From: Opitutales bacterium
Lineage (GTDB): Bacteria; Verrucomicrobiota; Verrucomicrobiia; Opitutales; Seribacteraceae
Direction of reading: 5' to 3'
Assembly (NCBI GenBank): GCA_029252505.1
Contig: JAQXBH010000167.1
Span: 1 to 44,223 of the forward strand
DNA: 44,223 bases
This document shows, piece by piece, positions 24,219 to 33,761 of the stretch. The notes beneath the pieces are model-generated. The model did no database searches and was not told where the DNA came from. It saw nothing but the letters and a program-made list of their open reading frames with translations. A program made the position numbers and the translations under genes. The first letter of the stretch is position 1; the number at the start of each line of letters is the position of its first letter.

Positions 24219-26711
24219 ATGAAAGAAATTAAAAACATTCATTCTTTTCGGGTTTTGATCCCATTGTTTGTCTCTCAAACAATTGGAGCGTTTAATGATA
24301 ATGGAATGAAGGCGATGTTGCCTATTATGGCGGCTTTTCAATTTGGAAAAGCGAGTATGGACCAGACTAATCAGGTTGTTTCAATTCTATTAATTCTTCC
24401 TTTTGTGGTCTTTGCCCCATGGGCAGGGTGGGTCTCAGACCGTTTTTCAAAAAAGGATGTGGTCAGTCTTGCACTTCTTTCTCAAATATTGGGCTTAGGC
24501 GTACTTGCGGGTGGATTATATTTCGAAAACCTAACTGTTGGATTGTGTGGCTTTTTTCTCCTCGCTGTTCAATCGGCTTTTTTCTCGCCTGGGAAAAAGG
24601 GAATATTAAAAGAATTAGTGGGTTCTGATCGATTGGGAATGGCAGTAGGTTGGATGGAAATGTTAACAATGGTGGGTATTCTGGGCGGTGCTTTTGTGGC
24701 GGCTAAGTACTTCGATTTGTTAGTTCCCCATTATGGAGGATGGGGTGCTGGATTAGTTTTATGCGTTGTTGCGATCGGCTTGGCATTCTTTTCCTGGGTT
24801 TTGTTTATTCCCACTCCAAGGACAGAGGCACCCAAGGCTGAGTCTTTTAGACCGCGTGTGGTATGGAGTCATTGGGAAGACCTGAATTCCTTGTGGAAAA
24901 ATCGCAAATTAAGGGCAGCCGCCTTGGGGGACGCCTGGTTTTGGTCAGTGGGGAGTTTTTTCTACCTTGTTTTAGTTAAATTATCAGGAGAAGTGATTGA
25001 GGGAGAGGTCGGTATGGGCACGCTTTATGGGTACTGGTTCTTACTTCTTGGGGTTGGAATAATGCTTGGTAGTTTACTAGTTGCTTATTTAAATAGAGGA
25101 CGAGTGGAGCTTGGATTGACTCCAATCGGTGCATTTTTGCTACCCCTTACCTTCGTACTTTTATATTTTGTCGATCCATTTGATGTACTTTTTGAATGGG
25201 GTTGTTTATTACTTGGATTTTCTGGTGCATTATTTTTTGTTCCGTTAAATGGTTTCTTACAGGATCAGGCTGGAGAGAGTGAACGAGGAAGAATTTTAGC
25301 CGCTTCAAATTTGTTAACTCAAATATCCAGCATTGGTTTGATCCTTTTTCATGCATTTCTCTCCAATTCAATGGGACTCTCAGCGAAAGAGGAAATTTTA
25401 CTGATGAGTATTCCTGCCAGTATAATTGCATTTCTAACGATGAAAATATTGCTGGAAGATTTTTTCCGTGCCCTTTTCCACATGGGATTACGAATTTTTT
25501 ATCGTATCAAAATTGATGGAATGGAAAATTTTCCGCTTACAGGAGGAGTTTTATTAGTAAGTAATCACATATCCTATGCAGATCCTGTATTTATTGGTGC
25601 GGCATTTTCGCGAAAGATTAGATATCTTGCATACAGTGGTCTCGCACACTCAAGGGTAATGCGTGGGGTATTTGCCCTTACTGAAACCGTAACAGTTTCT
25701 CCGGATCGTTCATTAGAATCTATCAAGAGATCTGTGACCAAGCTAAAGAATGGAATGCCACTTTGTGTATTTGCGGAAGGTGGAATTTCTCGTATGGGGA
25801 CAATTTTTCCTTTTAAGCGGGGTGTGCTGTTACTTGCAAAACAGTCAGGGGTTCCCATTTTACCAGTACATTTGGATGGGATCTGGGGTTCAATCTTTAG
25901 TATGGAAAGGGGGCATTTTTTCAGGAAGTGGCCCATTTCGTTTCCTTATCAGGTCTCGGTCCGAATCGGTAAATTAATTGCTCCGAGTCAGGCAGCTTCT
26001 GATAATGTGAGATCGAGCGTTATGGACTTGGGCAGACTTTCCTTTACGGCGCGGTTGCCTGCCTTAGGAAAAATTAAGAATATCATCGAGGATTCATTTC
26101 ATACTTCTCCTCAGGCAATATTCCTTCCTTTTCAGCGTGGTCATAGTGTTACGCGTGGTGAGATTGCATCTTTTTTGAGGTCGGGAGAGAACATCAAGTC
26201 GATTTCGCCAGAATGTAATAGTTATCTGCATGCAATGCGGGCAATTTTTCAAGAGGAGGGAGGAGCCCGAAAAATATGGTCTTCTTTCCTTCGTCTTCGC
26301 GAGATTCATTTATGGGATTTGGCAGCATTCAAAATTGCAATCAATTCCCACTTAAATCCCGAGTGGATTTTGTGGTCCGCGTTTCTCGGTAATCGGGAGA
26401 TTCTCTGGGGTTCACAATTTATTGAAGTGCATAACCCAAAGATGCAGAAGGTGAATTCTGTTCAATTAACTAACGGAATCAGTACGGAAAGAAATGGTCT
26501 GGTCTCTTTTAATTTTCGATCTGATGCACAATTGCAGGGTGAAGTTGATGAACTACAAAGTGGGTATAAGGAAAAGACTTTTGGTAGGTTGCTTCCGGGT
26601 TTAGGTTATCAACAAGATCCGCAGTTTGGTGTAATTGGAATAGATGGTACACTTGACCCCATTAGTACAATTGAGGGGATAGATGAAGATGGATTTTTGT
26701 ATCAAAAATGA
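24219..26711 (+). CDS. MFS transporter fused to PlsC-type acyltransferase, with unexplained C-terminus
   Basis: An 830-residue multidomain membrane protein. Residues ~1-410 form a 12-helix major-facilitator (LplT-like) transporter, with the typical AGWVSDRFSKKDV loop between helices 2 and 3. Residues ~425-600 are a PlsC-type 1-acylglycerol-3-phosphate acyltransferase: catalytic His450 and Asp455 in NHISYAD, then FAEGGISRMG and PVHLDGIWGS. The same order occurs in LplT/Aas-like fusions that re-acylate imported lysophospholipids, but there an AMP-dependent acyl-ACP synthetase follows. Here only about 210 residues follow, with no AMP-binding motif; I do not recognise them. ATG 24219 is preferred; a GTG at 24201 is in frame. 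Likely role: lysophospholipid uptake and recycling (inference). Confidence 0.85.
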   Translation: MKEIKNIHSFRVLIPLFVSQTIGAFNDNGMKAMLPIMAAFQFGKASMDQTNQVVSILLILPFVVFAPWAGWVSDRFSKKDVVSLALLSQILGLGVLAGGLYFENLTVGLCGFFLLAVQSAFFSPGKKGILKELVGSDRLGMAVGWMEMLTMVGILGGAFVAAKYFDLLVPHYGGWGAGLVLCVVAIGLAFFSWVLFIPTPRTEAPKAESFRPRVVWSHWEDLNSLWKNRKLRAAALGDAWFWSVGSFFYLVLVKLSGEVIEGEVGMGTLYGYWFLLLGVGIMLGSLLVAYLNRGRVELGLTPIGAFLLPLTFVLLYFVDPFDVLFEWGCLLLGFSGALFFVPLNGFLQDQAGESERGRILAASNLLTQISSIGLILFHAFLSNSMGLSAKEEILLMSIPASIIAFLTMKILLEDFFRALFHMGLRIFYRIKIDGMENFPLTGGVLLVSNHISYADPVFIGAAFSRKIRYLAYSGLAHSRVMRGVFALTETVTVSPDRSLESIKRSVTKLKNGMPLCVFAEGGISRMGTIFPFKRGVLLLAKQSGVPILPVHLDGIWGSIFSMERGHFFRKWPISFPYQVSVRIGKLIAPSQAASDNVRSSVMDLGRLSFTARLPALGKIKNIIEDSFHTSPQAIFLPFQRGHSVTRGEIASFLRSGENIKSISPECNSYLHAMRAIFQEEGGARKIWSSFLRLREIHLWDLAAFKIAINSHLNPEWILWSAFLGNREILWGSQFIEVHNPKMQKVNSVQLTNGISTERNGLVSFNFRSDAQLQGEVDELQSGYKEKTFGRLLPGLGYQQDPQFGVIGIDGTLDPISTIEGIDEDGFLYQK

Positions 26712-26777
26712 AGATTTCAATGCTTTCCCTACCAATCTCTTTGTGATAGTAAACTTGATTCGTTTACCATTCCTGCC

Positions 26778-27770
26778 ATGTCTTCATTCCTTCAAGAATC
26801 TACTCAATTTGCTAATGCCCTTAATCAATTACAGGGGAAATCAGTTTTAGTACTTGGACATCGACGCCCGGATGGTGATTGTATTGGCTCTCAAGTTGCA
26901 TTGACCCGAGTATTAATTGACCTTGGGATTGATGCCAGGGCGGTAAATCAAGATCCTGTACCAAGGACATTAAGGAAGTTTGTAGGTGATACTCCTTTTT
27001 ATTCACCCCAAGAGGTAGAGGGGGAAGAGTTTGTCATAATAACAGTAGATTGTGCTGACAAGAAACGGGTGGGGGATGAATTATCCAAGCGATTCCCCCA
27101 AGTTTTTCTGAATGTTGATCATCATGTATCCAATAATGATTATGCGGAAATTAACTTTGTTCTCTCGAACGCATCGGCAACGGGAGAAATTTTAGCCAAG
27201 TTCTTTCTGGATTGCGGATTTACGATTGATTCAACTACCGCGGATGGTCTGTACCTCGGAATTGCGACAGACACTGGTCAATTTTGTTACGGGGGAACTA
27301 ATGCCTCGGTTTTTGAAGTTTGCAGGCGATTATGTGAGTATGGAGCCAGCCCTGCCTCGGTTGCTCATGAATTATACGAGAGGGAAAAACCGGGCCGAGT
27401 TCAATTACTACAGAAATTTTTAGCAAGTTTTAAAATGGAATATGATGACCGTGTTTGTATTGGAATAATTCGTGATTCCTATTACGAAGAAACCAACACA
27501 CAAGCAGAGGATACCGAGGGCTTTGTAGATTATGCGCGTTCGATGGAGGGAGTTGAGATTGGGGTATTGATCGAAGAGCAAAATAAAAATATTAAGGGTA
27601 GCTTTCGGGCCAAAGATTCTCGTTATCGAGTTGATGTGTTAGCCAAAGAATTCAGTGGAGGTGGGCATGCTTGTGCCGCGGGATTTAATGTGGTGAAAAG
27701 TTTGGATGATTTCTACCCTGAATTGGTCAATGCAATTGGCAGTCACTTACTAAAAACAAACGAGAAATAA
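26778..27770 (+). CDS. nrnA: DHH/DHHA1-family NrnA-type oligoribonuclease / pAp phosphatase
   Basis: A 330-residue DHH phosphoesterase that degrades nanoRNA and pAp. Motif [16 protein letters not shown] (~27-40; family GHxxPDxDxxGS), motif [12 protein letters not shown]-type DHH, motif IV ATDTGQF, and the C-terminal DHHA1 substrate motif [10 protein letters not shown] all present. Mn is expected as cofactor. It stands first in nrnA-truB-ribF (4-base gaps), the usual order in bacteria with the rbfA operon. No Shine-Dalgarno sequence precedes ATG 26778. Confidence 0.94.
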   Translation: MSSFLQESTQFANALNQLQGKSVLVLGHRRPDGDCIGSQVALTRVLIDLGIDARAVNQDPVPRTLRKFVGDTPFYSPQEVEGEEFVIITVDCADKKRVGDELSKRFPQVFLNVDHHVSNNDYAEINFVLSNASATGEILAKFFLDCGFTIDSTTADGLYLGIATDTGQFCYGGTNASVFEVCRRLCEYGASPASVAHELYEREKPGRVQLLQKFLASFKMEYDDRVCIGIIRDSYYEETNTQAEDTEGFVDYARSMEGVEIGVLIEEQNKNIKGSFRAKDSRYRVDVLAKEFSGGGHACAAGFNVVKSLDDFYPELVNAIGSHLLKTNEK

Positions 27771-27774
27771 TTTT

Positions 27775-28503
27775 ATGAATGTACAAGAACCCATTTTTGA
27801 AGGAATTCTTTTGGTGGATAAACCAAGTGGGATCACATCTCACGATATTGTAGATCGCCTGCGTAAGAAGTTGAGGATGAAGAAGATAGGGCATGCGGGC
27901 ACATTGGATCCTCTCGCTACTGGTCTGATGATTATGCTCATTGGGAAGGCCACAAAAGTGTCTCAGTTCCTTATTAGTTTGGACAAGAGCTATGAGGGAG
28001 AGTTTCTACTTGGAGTAGAGACAGATAGTCAGGATGCAGACGGCGAAGTTGTGCAAGAAAAGCCAATACCAGCAGAGGTTGACGAGGAGCGAATCAAGGA
28101 GGAGATGAAGTCTTTCCTCGGCGATCAATATCAAACCCCTCCTATGTTTTCGGCAAAGAAAATTGCCGGTGTTCCACTTTATAAAATGGCAAGGAAGGGA
28201 AAAACTGTTGAGCGTGAACCTCGCTTTATACGAATCAGTGAATTGAATTTACACAAATGGGAGTCTCCAAAGGGGAAATTTGATTTGGCATGTAGTAAAG
28301 GAACTTATGTTCGTACGGTATTGCATGACTTGGGGCAAAAATTAGATTGTGGTGCTCATCTAACTTCTTTGCGAAGAACGAAGATAGATCAGTTTGAAAT
28401 TGCGGGAGCGAAGACGCTCGAGGATATCGAACAAATGCAACTGGGCGAATTCCAATCTCTATTGATCCCTATCCATCAGGCGGTTCCCTCCCACGTCCTT
28501 TAA
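27775..28503 (+). CDS. truB: tRNA pseudouridine(55) synthase TruB
   Basis: A 242-residue enzyme that makes pseudouridine 55 in the T-loop of most tRNAs. The catalytic motif is [14 protein letters not shown] (catalytic Asp in LDP), with the start [20 protein letters not shown] and the later [32 protein letters not shown] segment. Length is close to short TruB forms without a long PUA domain. Starts 5 bases after nrnA and ends 5 bases before ribF, so it is co-transcribed with both. Confidence 0.96.
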   Translation: MNVQEPIFEGILLVDKPSGITSHDIVDRLRKKLRMKKIGHAGTLDPLATGLMIMLIGKATKVSQFLISLDKSYEGEFLLGVETDSQDADGEVVQEKPIPAEVDEERIKEEMKSFLGDQYQTPPMFSAKKIAGVPLYKMARKGKTVEREPRFIRISELNLHKWESPKGKFDLACSKGTYVRTVLHDLGQKLDCGAHLTSLRRTKIDQFEIAGAKTLEDIEQMQLGEFQSLLIPIHQAVPSHVL

Positions 28504-28507
28504 TTGA

Positions 28508-29461
28508 GTGGAGGTATTTACCTCAATTGAAGAATTGGGTCGGAGTACCGATCGGCCAATCTACCTTGCTTTGGGAATGTTTGACGGAGTGCATCGTGGT
28601 CATCTCGCAGTCCTTGAAAAAGCACAGGAAATTGCCAGCGAGAATGAAGGCGTGGCCGTGGCATTTACCTTTCCTGAGCATCCCGCTTCTTTTCTGCGAC
28701 CAGATCAAACCCCACGCTTGATCATGAATAAAGATCAAAAAGCCATATGTTTATTGGAGCGAGGTATGTCCGGTGTAGTTCTTCGAACATTTGATCGTGA
28801 ATTTGCCAGTGTTGAGGCAAGGCATTTTCTTTCGTTCCTTCTTGCTCGTGTGCCTAGTCTTAAAGGTTTATGTGTGGGGCAGAATTTTCGTTTTGGTAGG
28901 GGCAGAAAAGGGGATGATTTATGTCTCCAAGAATATGGCGATGAGGTCGGATTATCGGTCGATGTGGTTCAATCAGAATTATTTTCCAACTCCCCGGTTA
29001 GTAGTTCACGAATTCGAGAGGCATTGAAGCTTGGCCAAATTGAAGAGGTCAATGAAATGCTTGGTTGGGTTTACACAATTTCCGGAGAAGTGCTTCCAGG
29101 CAAGGGAATGGGGCAGGAATTCGGTTTTCCTACAATCAATATTCCATGGACTCCCCAGGCTCGCCCCGCTTATGGGGTATATGTAGGAATAGTTCATGAC
29201 GACTCAGCTAAGGAGAATGCAAAATATGCGATTGCAAATTATGGACTAAGGCCAACGGTAGAAGAAGGGGCAACTCAACCTCTTCTTGAGGTTCATGTCC
29301 TTGATTCGATTGAGGACGGATTTGGAAGGGTTGGACAAAAGCTTTCGATGAATTTGACATCTTTTTTACGCCCGGAGCAAAAATTTGAATCGGTGGATGT
29401 TTTGAAGAGTCAAATTAAAGAAGATCTTTTACGGGCAGAGACATTGCGTAATAAGGCTTAA
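28508..29461 (+). CDS. ribF: Bifunctional riboflavin kinase / FAD synthetase
   Basis: A 317-residue enzyme that phosphorylates riboflavin to FMN and adenylylates it to FAD. N-terminal nucleotidyltransferase domain (about 1-175) with LGMFDGVHRGH (the HxGH-type motif) and SSSRIREAL; C-terminal kinase domain (about 180-310) with GKGMGQEFGFPTINI and YGVYVGIV, the ATP/flavin-binding PTxN motif. GTG start 28508. Last gene of nrnA-truB-ribF. The stop overlaps the end of the convergent mutM gene by four bases. Confidence 0.95.
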   Translation: MEVFTSIEELGRSTDRPIYLALGMFDGVHRGHLAVLEKAQEIASENEGVAVAFTFPEHPASFLRPDQTPRLIMNKDQKAICLLERGMSGVVLRTFDREFASVEARHFLSFLLARVPSLKGLCVGQNFRFGRGRKGDDLCLQEYGDEVGLSVDVVQSELFSNSPVSSSRIREALKLGQIEEVNEMLGWVYTISGEVLPGKGMGQEFGFPTINIPWTPQARPAYGVYVGIVHDDSAKENAKYAIANYGLRPTVEEGATQPLLEVHVLDSIEDGFGRVGQKLSMNLTSFLRPEQKFESVDVLKSQIKEDLLRAETLRNKA

Positions 29462-30258
29462 CTTTTTTTTTGCAGTGCCGGGCACCAACAGGTAGTTCTA
29501 CCGCCAATTTGTTCTCGAATTAACAAGGATTTAGTTTGCGGGCAAATTTGTCCATTTTTCCATCTCGAATGGAAAAGCCAGTCTTTAGGCGGATCTCCGC
29601 CATGTTGGCCTACGGAATTCATTGCTCCTTTTACAACAAAAATAATTTGTTCAAATAGTTTTATTTGCTCTATTTTCGATATTTGTGATCCACGCTGAGC
29701 AGGATGGATTTTGGATCGCCAAAGAACTTCGTCCGCCATCCAGTTTCCCATTCCGGGAAAGTAGCGTTGGTCAAGCAGTAGAGCTTTAAGGGGACGACGG
29801 GAATGTCTTTTTAATGCACCGATCAGGATGTCACTATTAAATTCTTTCCGAAGCATACTGATGGGGAGATCAATCCACCAATGCGGCGGATCACTGCCTT
29901 CGCCGTGTCGGATTCGACCAAATTGTCGAGGATCCCGAAATGCGAGTGTTTGATTGGCTTGTCTGAAGAGAAGGGCATCGTGCTTCTGAGCCTGATAATG
30001 TGTGGGTTCAATAAAAAGGTTTCCAGTCATTCCCAGGTGAATTCCGAGCCAGTTATTGTTAGAAAAAGAAAAAAGCATTTGTTTTCCATGTGTATCGGAG
30101 TCAGATAACCTTGAACCCGTGATTTTCTTTTGTAATTGGGAACGATCTAAATCACGAAACACTCGGGAAGTCGGGTGTGCGGTAACTTCTTTTACTATTT
30201 TCCCTATTCCATCCGACCATCGACTGCAGGCATAGGCAACTTCAGCAAGTTCTGGCAT
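29458..30258 (-). CDS. mutM: Fpg/Nei-family DNA glycosylase-AP lyase with degraded zinc finger
   Basis: A 266-residue base-excision repair enzyme for oxidised bases. After Met removal, Pro2 is the catalytic nucleophile in MPELAEV (Glu3 follows, as in Fpg); Lys59 in THGKQML matches the conserved lysine, and Arg254 in GGRTT matches the finger arginine. The H2TH part includes FPGMGNWMADEVLWRSKIHPAQ. Odd: the C-terminal zinc finger keeps Cys239 and Cys259 but has Thr242 and Leu262 where the partner cysteines of each pair should be, so it probably binds no zinc (compare zincless fingers in some Nei/Fpg relatives). Whether it acts on 8-oxoG is uncertain. It ends the minus-strand run after menD, 18 bases downstream. 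Confidence 0.88.
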   Translation of the reverse strand: MPELAEVAYACSRWSDGIGKIVKEVTAHPTSRVFRDLDRSQLQKKITGSRLSDSDTHGKQMLFSFSNNNWLGIHLGMTGNLFIEPTHYQAQKHDALLFRQANQTLAFRDPRQFGRIRHGEGSDPPHWWIDLPISMLRKEFNSDILIGALKRHSRRPLKALLLDQRYFPGMGNWMADEVLWRSKIHPAQRGSQISKIEQIKLFEQIIFVVKGAMNSVGQHGGDPPKDWLFHSRWKNGQICPQTKSLLIREQIGGRTTCWCPALQKKS

Positions 30259-30276
30259 ATTTTAAGTTAAAATTCT

Positions 30277-31968
30277 CTAGGTTGATGGATCTAATGCAAG
30301 TAACCGTTTCCGAGTTTCTTTGTCTTTTTTACGGTCAGTTTTGATTTCAATTACTCGTATTCCAGATTGAATTGGGATTTCGATCAGATTGATAATTTCA
30401 TCCCAATTTTGAGGGCGGATAAATTCAATTCCATGTGCTTGGCAAAGTTTTGAAAAGTCGCAGTCCTGTGGGGTAGCAAAGCATTTTTCAAATTCCGGTT
30501 GATCTGCAATTGGAAGATGCTCAAATATCCCACCTCCTTGGTTGTTGATCAGAAAAATAGTTAGATTTCCAACGAGTTGATTTTGAAATAGTAGGGCATT
30601 GGAATCATGAAGAAAGGCGAGTTCTCCTGTCAGTAGAAATGTTGGATTTTCTGCTTTGTGGGCCAGTCCTAAAGCAGTTCCCAATGTTCCATCAATTCCA
30701 TTTACTCCACGATTTCCGAATATTTTTCGATCCTTATCACTACCGGACCAAAACCATTCAATATCCCGGATGGGCATACTATTTGCAACCTGAAGAAGAG
30801 AACCTGGAGGTAAGTATTGAGAAAGGATGTGCGATAATTTCCCCTCGAAAAAAGGAAGTCTTTCGGCAAACGCAATATCCAGTTTTTCTTCCACTCTTTC
30901 TTCTGCATTCTTCCAAGACTCGAACCAACCCTCTTCGCAGATTGGTAAGTGAACTGAGGTGAGAGAGGAGAATTCAATTGAGAACGATTGGCTTTTGCTC
31001 GCAAGTGGGTCAACTGAGATTCCCCTTGGTTCAATTATAATTCGATTGGCACCGGATTGATCTACCCAGTTCCGTAATGCCTTAGAGGTAGGGAGTGGAC
31101 CCAAGACAATAATGAGATCCGGTTGGTTTTGGTTTGTAAACATGGAATCCCGCAGAAGGTTTTCGTAACGAAGGACTTTTCCGGACAATTTCGTTTCTCG
31201 AAGCGGAGAGAGAGAGTCACACAATACTGGAACTGGATGCTTCCTTAGCCAATCGCAAATAACTGAAACAGGAGCAAATTCACCCGCTATGATGAGCGGG
31301 CGAGAAAAACTTTTAACTGCTTGGTTAATCTTGCTAATTTCTTCAGCTGCGAGGGGTGTTGGAATTTTACTGTTGAGAAGAGGTGATAGTGAATATGGGG
31401 GTGGTGACTGAGTAGGTATAAATGGTTCGCGAAAGGGGAAATTGAGATGAACTGGACCTGGGTTTAGAGAAATACTTTGGGAGTATGCATGGACCAGTGT
31501 ACTTTGTAAGGAATGGAAAGAGGAAGGTTCAATTGTGGGGTGGGGGATTTGATGAAATCCCCGCACGAACGAGCCAAATAATTCTTTTTGGTTAATCGTT
31601 TGTCCGGAAGCACAATCTTGAAGTTCGTCTGGTCGATCGGCGGAGAGCAATAGTAGAGGTATACCAGAATGTGAGGCTTCTGTTATGGCAGGGAACCAAT
31701 GGGTAACAGCAGAACCTGATGTACAAAGAAGAACGGCGGGTTGCTTAGTACGTTGACTGAATCCAAGTGCTAAAAACGCGGCTGATCTTTCATCGAGAAT
31801 TGGAATACAGGATATATTTTCATGTCTTTCAAGTCCTAATATCAGAGGGGTGGAGCGAGAACCTGGTGAGAAAAAAACCTGAGTGATACCAAGTTCATGT
31901 AGAGTATGAGCAACAATTTCACCCCATATGAAATTGGCTTGTGCGGTGGACTCGGAATTATAATTCAT
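30277..31968 (-). CDS. menD: MenD, 2-succinyl-5-enolpyruvyl-6-hydroxy-3-cyclohexene-1-carboxylate synthase
   Basis: A 563-residue thiamine-diphosphate enzyme that joins isochorismate and 2-oxoglutarate in menaquinone synthesis. N-terminal Pyr domain with FFSPGSRSTPLILGL, ILDERSAAFLALG (the conserved catalytic Glu) and LLCTSGSAVTHWFPAITEA; C-terminal PP domain with FGNRGVNGIDGTLGTALGLA and INNQGGGIFEHLPI (ThDP and Mg binding). Overlaps menF by four bases (ATGA), so the isochorismate made by MenF is used by a coupled gene product. Shows the cell makes menaquinone. Confidence 0.96.
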   Translation of the reverse strand: MNYNSESTAQANFIWGEIVAHTLHELGITQVFFSPGSRSTPLILGLERHENISCIPILDERSAAFLALGFSQRTKQPAVLLCTSGSAVTHWFPAITEASHSGIPLLLLSADRPDELQDCASGQTINQKELFGSFVRGFHQIPHPTIEPSSFHSLQSTLVHAYSQSISLNPGPVHLNFPFREPFIPTQSPPPYSLSPLLNSKIPTPLAAEEISKINQAVKSFSRPLIIAGEFAPVSVICDWLRKHPVPVLCDSLSPLRETKLSGKVLRYENLLRDSMFTNQNQPDLIIVLGPLPTSKALRNWVDQSGANRIIIEPRGISVDPLASKSQSFSIEFSSLTSVHLPICEEGWFESWKNAEERVEEKLDIAFAERLPFFEGKLSHILSQYLPPGSLLQVANSMPIRDIEWFWSGSDKDRKIFGNRGVNGIDGTLGTALGLAHKAENPTFLLTGELAFLHDSNALLFQNQLVGNLTIFLINNQGGGIFEHLPIADQPEFEKCFATPQDCDFSKLCQAHGIEFIRPQNWDEIINLIEIPIQSGIRVIEIKTDRKKDKETRKRLLALDPST

Positions 31969-33404
31969 TCATTGGGAAGAGTAGTTCTTCCCGTAATAAC
32001 TTCAAGCATCGCCTTAAATTTCCAATCGGTCTCTGCTTTTTCATTCGATGGAATGGAGCCCTCTACAATTCCTGCCCCCGCATACAGAGTTAATGAACCT
32101 GGGTTAATTTTTCCACATCTAATCGGAACAATGAACTCGCCACGACCACGGGCATCAAACCAACCCGCTATCCCGGAATACCAACCCCGCGAAAACCCCT
32201 CTAACTCTTTAACCATGGGTAATGCCTGTTCTCGGGGAGAACCTCCCATTGCAGGAGTGGGGTGTAATGCAGCGAGTGCGTCAAAGGGGTGGATGCCTTC
32301 GGGTAATGTTGCGTGCAGTGGAGTACGTACGTGTTGCAGGTTGGCCAATCGGAGTAGGCGAGGGAGGCCTTCTTTATATTCGGTAATCCCAGTTGATTTA
32401 AGTCTTCGTAAAATGGAATCAATTACTAGCCTGTGTTCTCGGACTTCCTTGTTTCGTCCAAGTAATGTTTTACCTAAATGAGCATCTTTACCAGCAGATG
32501 GACCTCTTGGGGCAGTGCCGGCAACTGCTTCTGTTTCAAGACATGTGCCCGAAACCCGGGAAAGAATTTCGGGTGTCGAACCAATGAACATTCCATGATC
32601 TGGTGTCGACATACAAAATGTAAAGCAATCGGGGAATTTATTTCTTAAATCATGTGCAATTGAAAAAACCGCTAGTTCCTGATTCGTTCGGTAAGTAAGT
32701 TTTCGAGCCAATACAATTTTTGATATTTTTCCATTTTTGATAGATTGAAGTGCTTGGCCCACTGATTCCTCATAATTAGAGCTTTCTTCTGGTTTGTCTA
32801 AATTAACTTTCTTGAAAGTTTGGCGTATCGGGCCGCGATCGTGCAATTCGTTAAATCTTTGCAGAGTTCCAAAAATATCTCCGGTTAAAGTATGGGGGGA
32901 GGAGGAAGAGGAGATTTTACTATTAATTATTACATAGTGAGTTCCCCCTTTCCTCAGAACTTGCCAATGTGGTAAAAATATTTGAAGCGCAGGCAGATCT
33001 TCGTCTGATGGATCATTTTCGAAGGTGGCATTGAGGAAAAGTGTTGGACCAGTGCCGGCAACTTGATTGTTACCAGCTGTATGGATTTGGCGGAGGAATT
33101 TCTTGGACCAGACTTTGGCTTCTTGAAATCGCTGACTTCCATTAAAAGTGCCTTTTTCTATCGGGTCTCCACAGGCAACGGAGAATTCATCATTAGGTTT
33201 TTCGAGGTAGTAAATGGATTTTTCACTTGTATGAATCTGTTCGAGCACAGCAAGAGGGTCACAATAGCTAGTCTCGAATGTAATGGATGAATAGACTAGT
33301 CCACCTTTCTTTTTTGCCTCGTTGATACAATGAACAAAAAAGGGTACAAGATCAGTCTGTTGATTGCAGATCATTGGGGCGGGACTGGAAAACGAACTAT
33401 TCAT
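31965..33404 (-). CDS. menF: Isochorismate synthase MenF
   Basis: A 479-residue chorismate-binding enzyme turning chorismate into isochorismate, the entry to menaquinone synthesis. Typical blocks: KIVLARKLTY, FCMSTPDHGMFIGSTPEIL, TEAVAGTAPRG, KEVREHRLVIDSILRRL, and HPTPAMGGSPREQALPMV, which form the Mg-dependent active site. I place the start at ATG 33404; a GTG two codons earlier (33410) is possible and would overlap yidD by 14 bases rather than 8. Directly followed by menD. An EntC-type siderophore role is unlikely, given the menD partner. Confidence 0.93.
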   Translation of the reverse strand: MNSSFSSPAPMICNQQTDLVPFFVHCINEAKKKGGLVYSSITFETSYCDPLAVLEQIHTSEKSIYYLEKPNDEFSVACGDPIEKGTFNGSQRFQEAKVWSKKFLRQIHTAGNNQVAGTGPTLFLNATFENDPSDEDLPALQIFLPHWQVLRKGGTHYVIINSKISSSSSPHTLTGDIFGTLQRFNELHDRGPIRQTFKKVNLDKPEESSNYEESVGQALQSIKNGKISKIVLARKLTYRTNQELAVFSIAHDLRNKFPDCFTFCMSTPDHGMFIGSTPEILSRVSGTCLETEAVAGTAPRGPSAGKDAHLGKTLLGRNKEVREHRLVIDSILRRLKSTGITEYKEGLPRLLRLANLQHVRTPLHATLPEGIHPFDALAALHPTPAMGGSPREQALPMVKELEGFSRGWYSGIAGWFDARGRGEFIVPIRCGKINPGSLTLYAGAGIVEGSIPSNEKAETDWKFKAMLEVITGRTTLPNE

Positions 33405-33726
33405 CCTCACAACATGACTTAGGAGATTTTAAGACTGGATCATATCCTCCCGGATGCATTGGGTTGCATCGTGCAATTCGTAAAAAAGTTTTTGAAAGTG
33501 CCTTGGGTAGTGAAAATGCGGTAAAACATTCTAATGCATATTCAGAGCATGTGGGATAAAAACGACAGGCTGCATAAGGGCCTAAGATAAATTGCTTGAG
33601 AGGAGAGAAAAGTCTGTAAATACGGATGAGTAAAACAAATGGAGAAGCAACTACTTGCCAAAAGATTCCGATGTTTGCGCTAACTGGCATGGAACCCTTT
33701 CTATCTGCATTTTTATTCATAGGCAA
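33397..33726 (-). CDS. yidD: Membrane protein insertion efficiency factor YidD
   Basis: A 109-residue protein of the YidD (DUF37) family. Signature: IRIYRLFSPLKQFILGPYAACRFYPTCSEYALE and the end RCNPMHPGGYDPV. It helps YidC insert inner membrane proteins, normally from the rnpA-yidC locus. Here it stands instead between thrS and menF, apart from rnpA. An amphipathic N-terminus (FWQVVASPFVLLIR) would attach it to the membrane. Its end overlaps the start of menF by several bases. Confidence 0.93.
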   Translation of the reverse strand: MPMNKNADRKGSMPVSANIGIFWQVVASPFVLLIRIYRLFSPLKQFILGPYAACRFYPTCSEYALECFTAFSLPKALSKTFLRIARCNPMHPGGYDPVLKSPKSCCEDE

Positions 33727-33761
33727 AAAAAGACCCTAGGGTTTTGAAGAGAAATAAAAAA

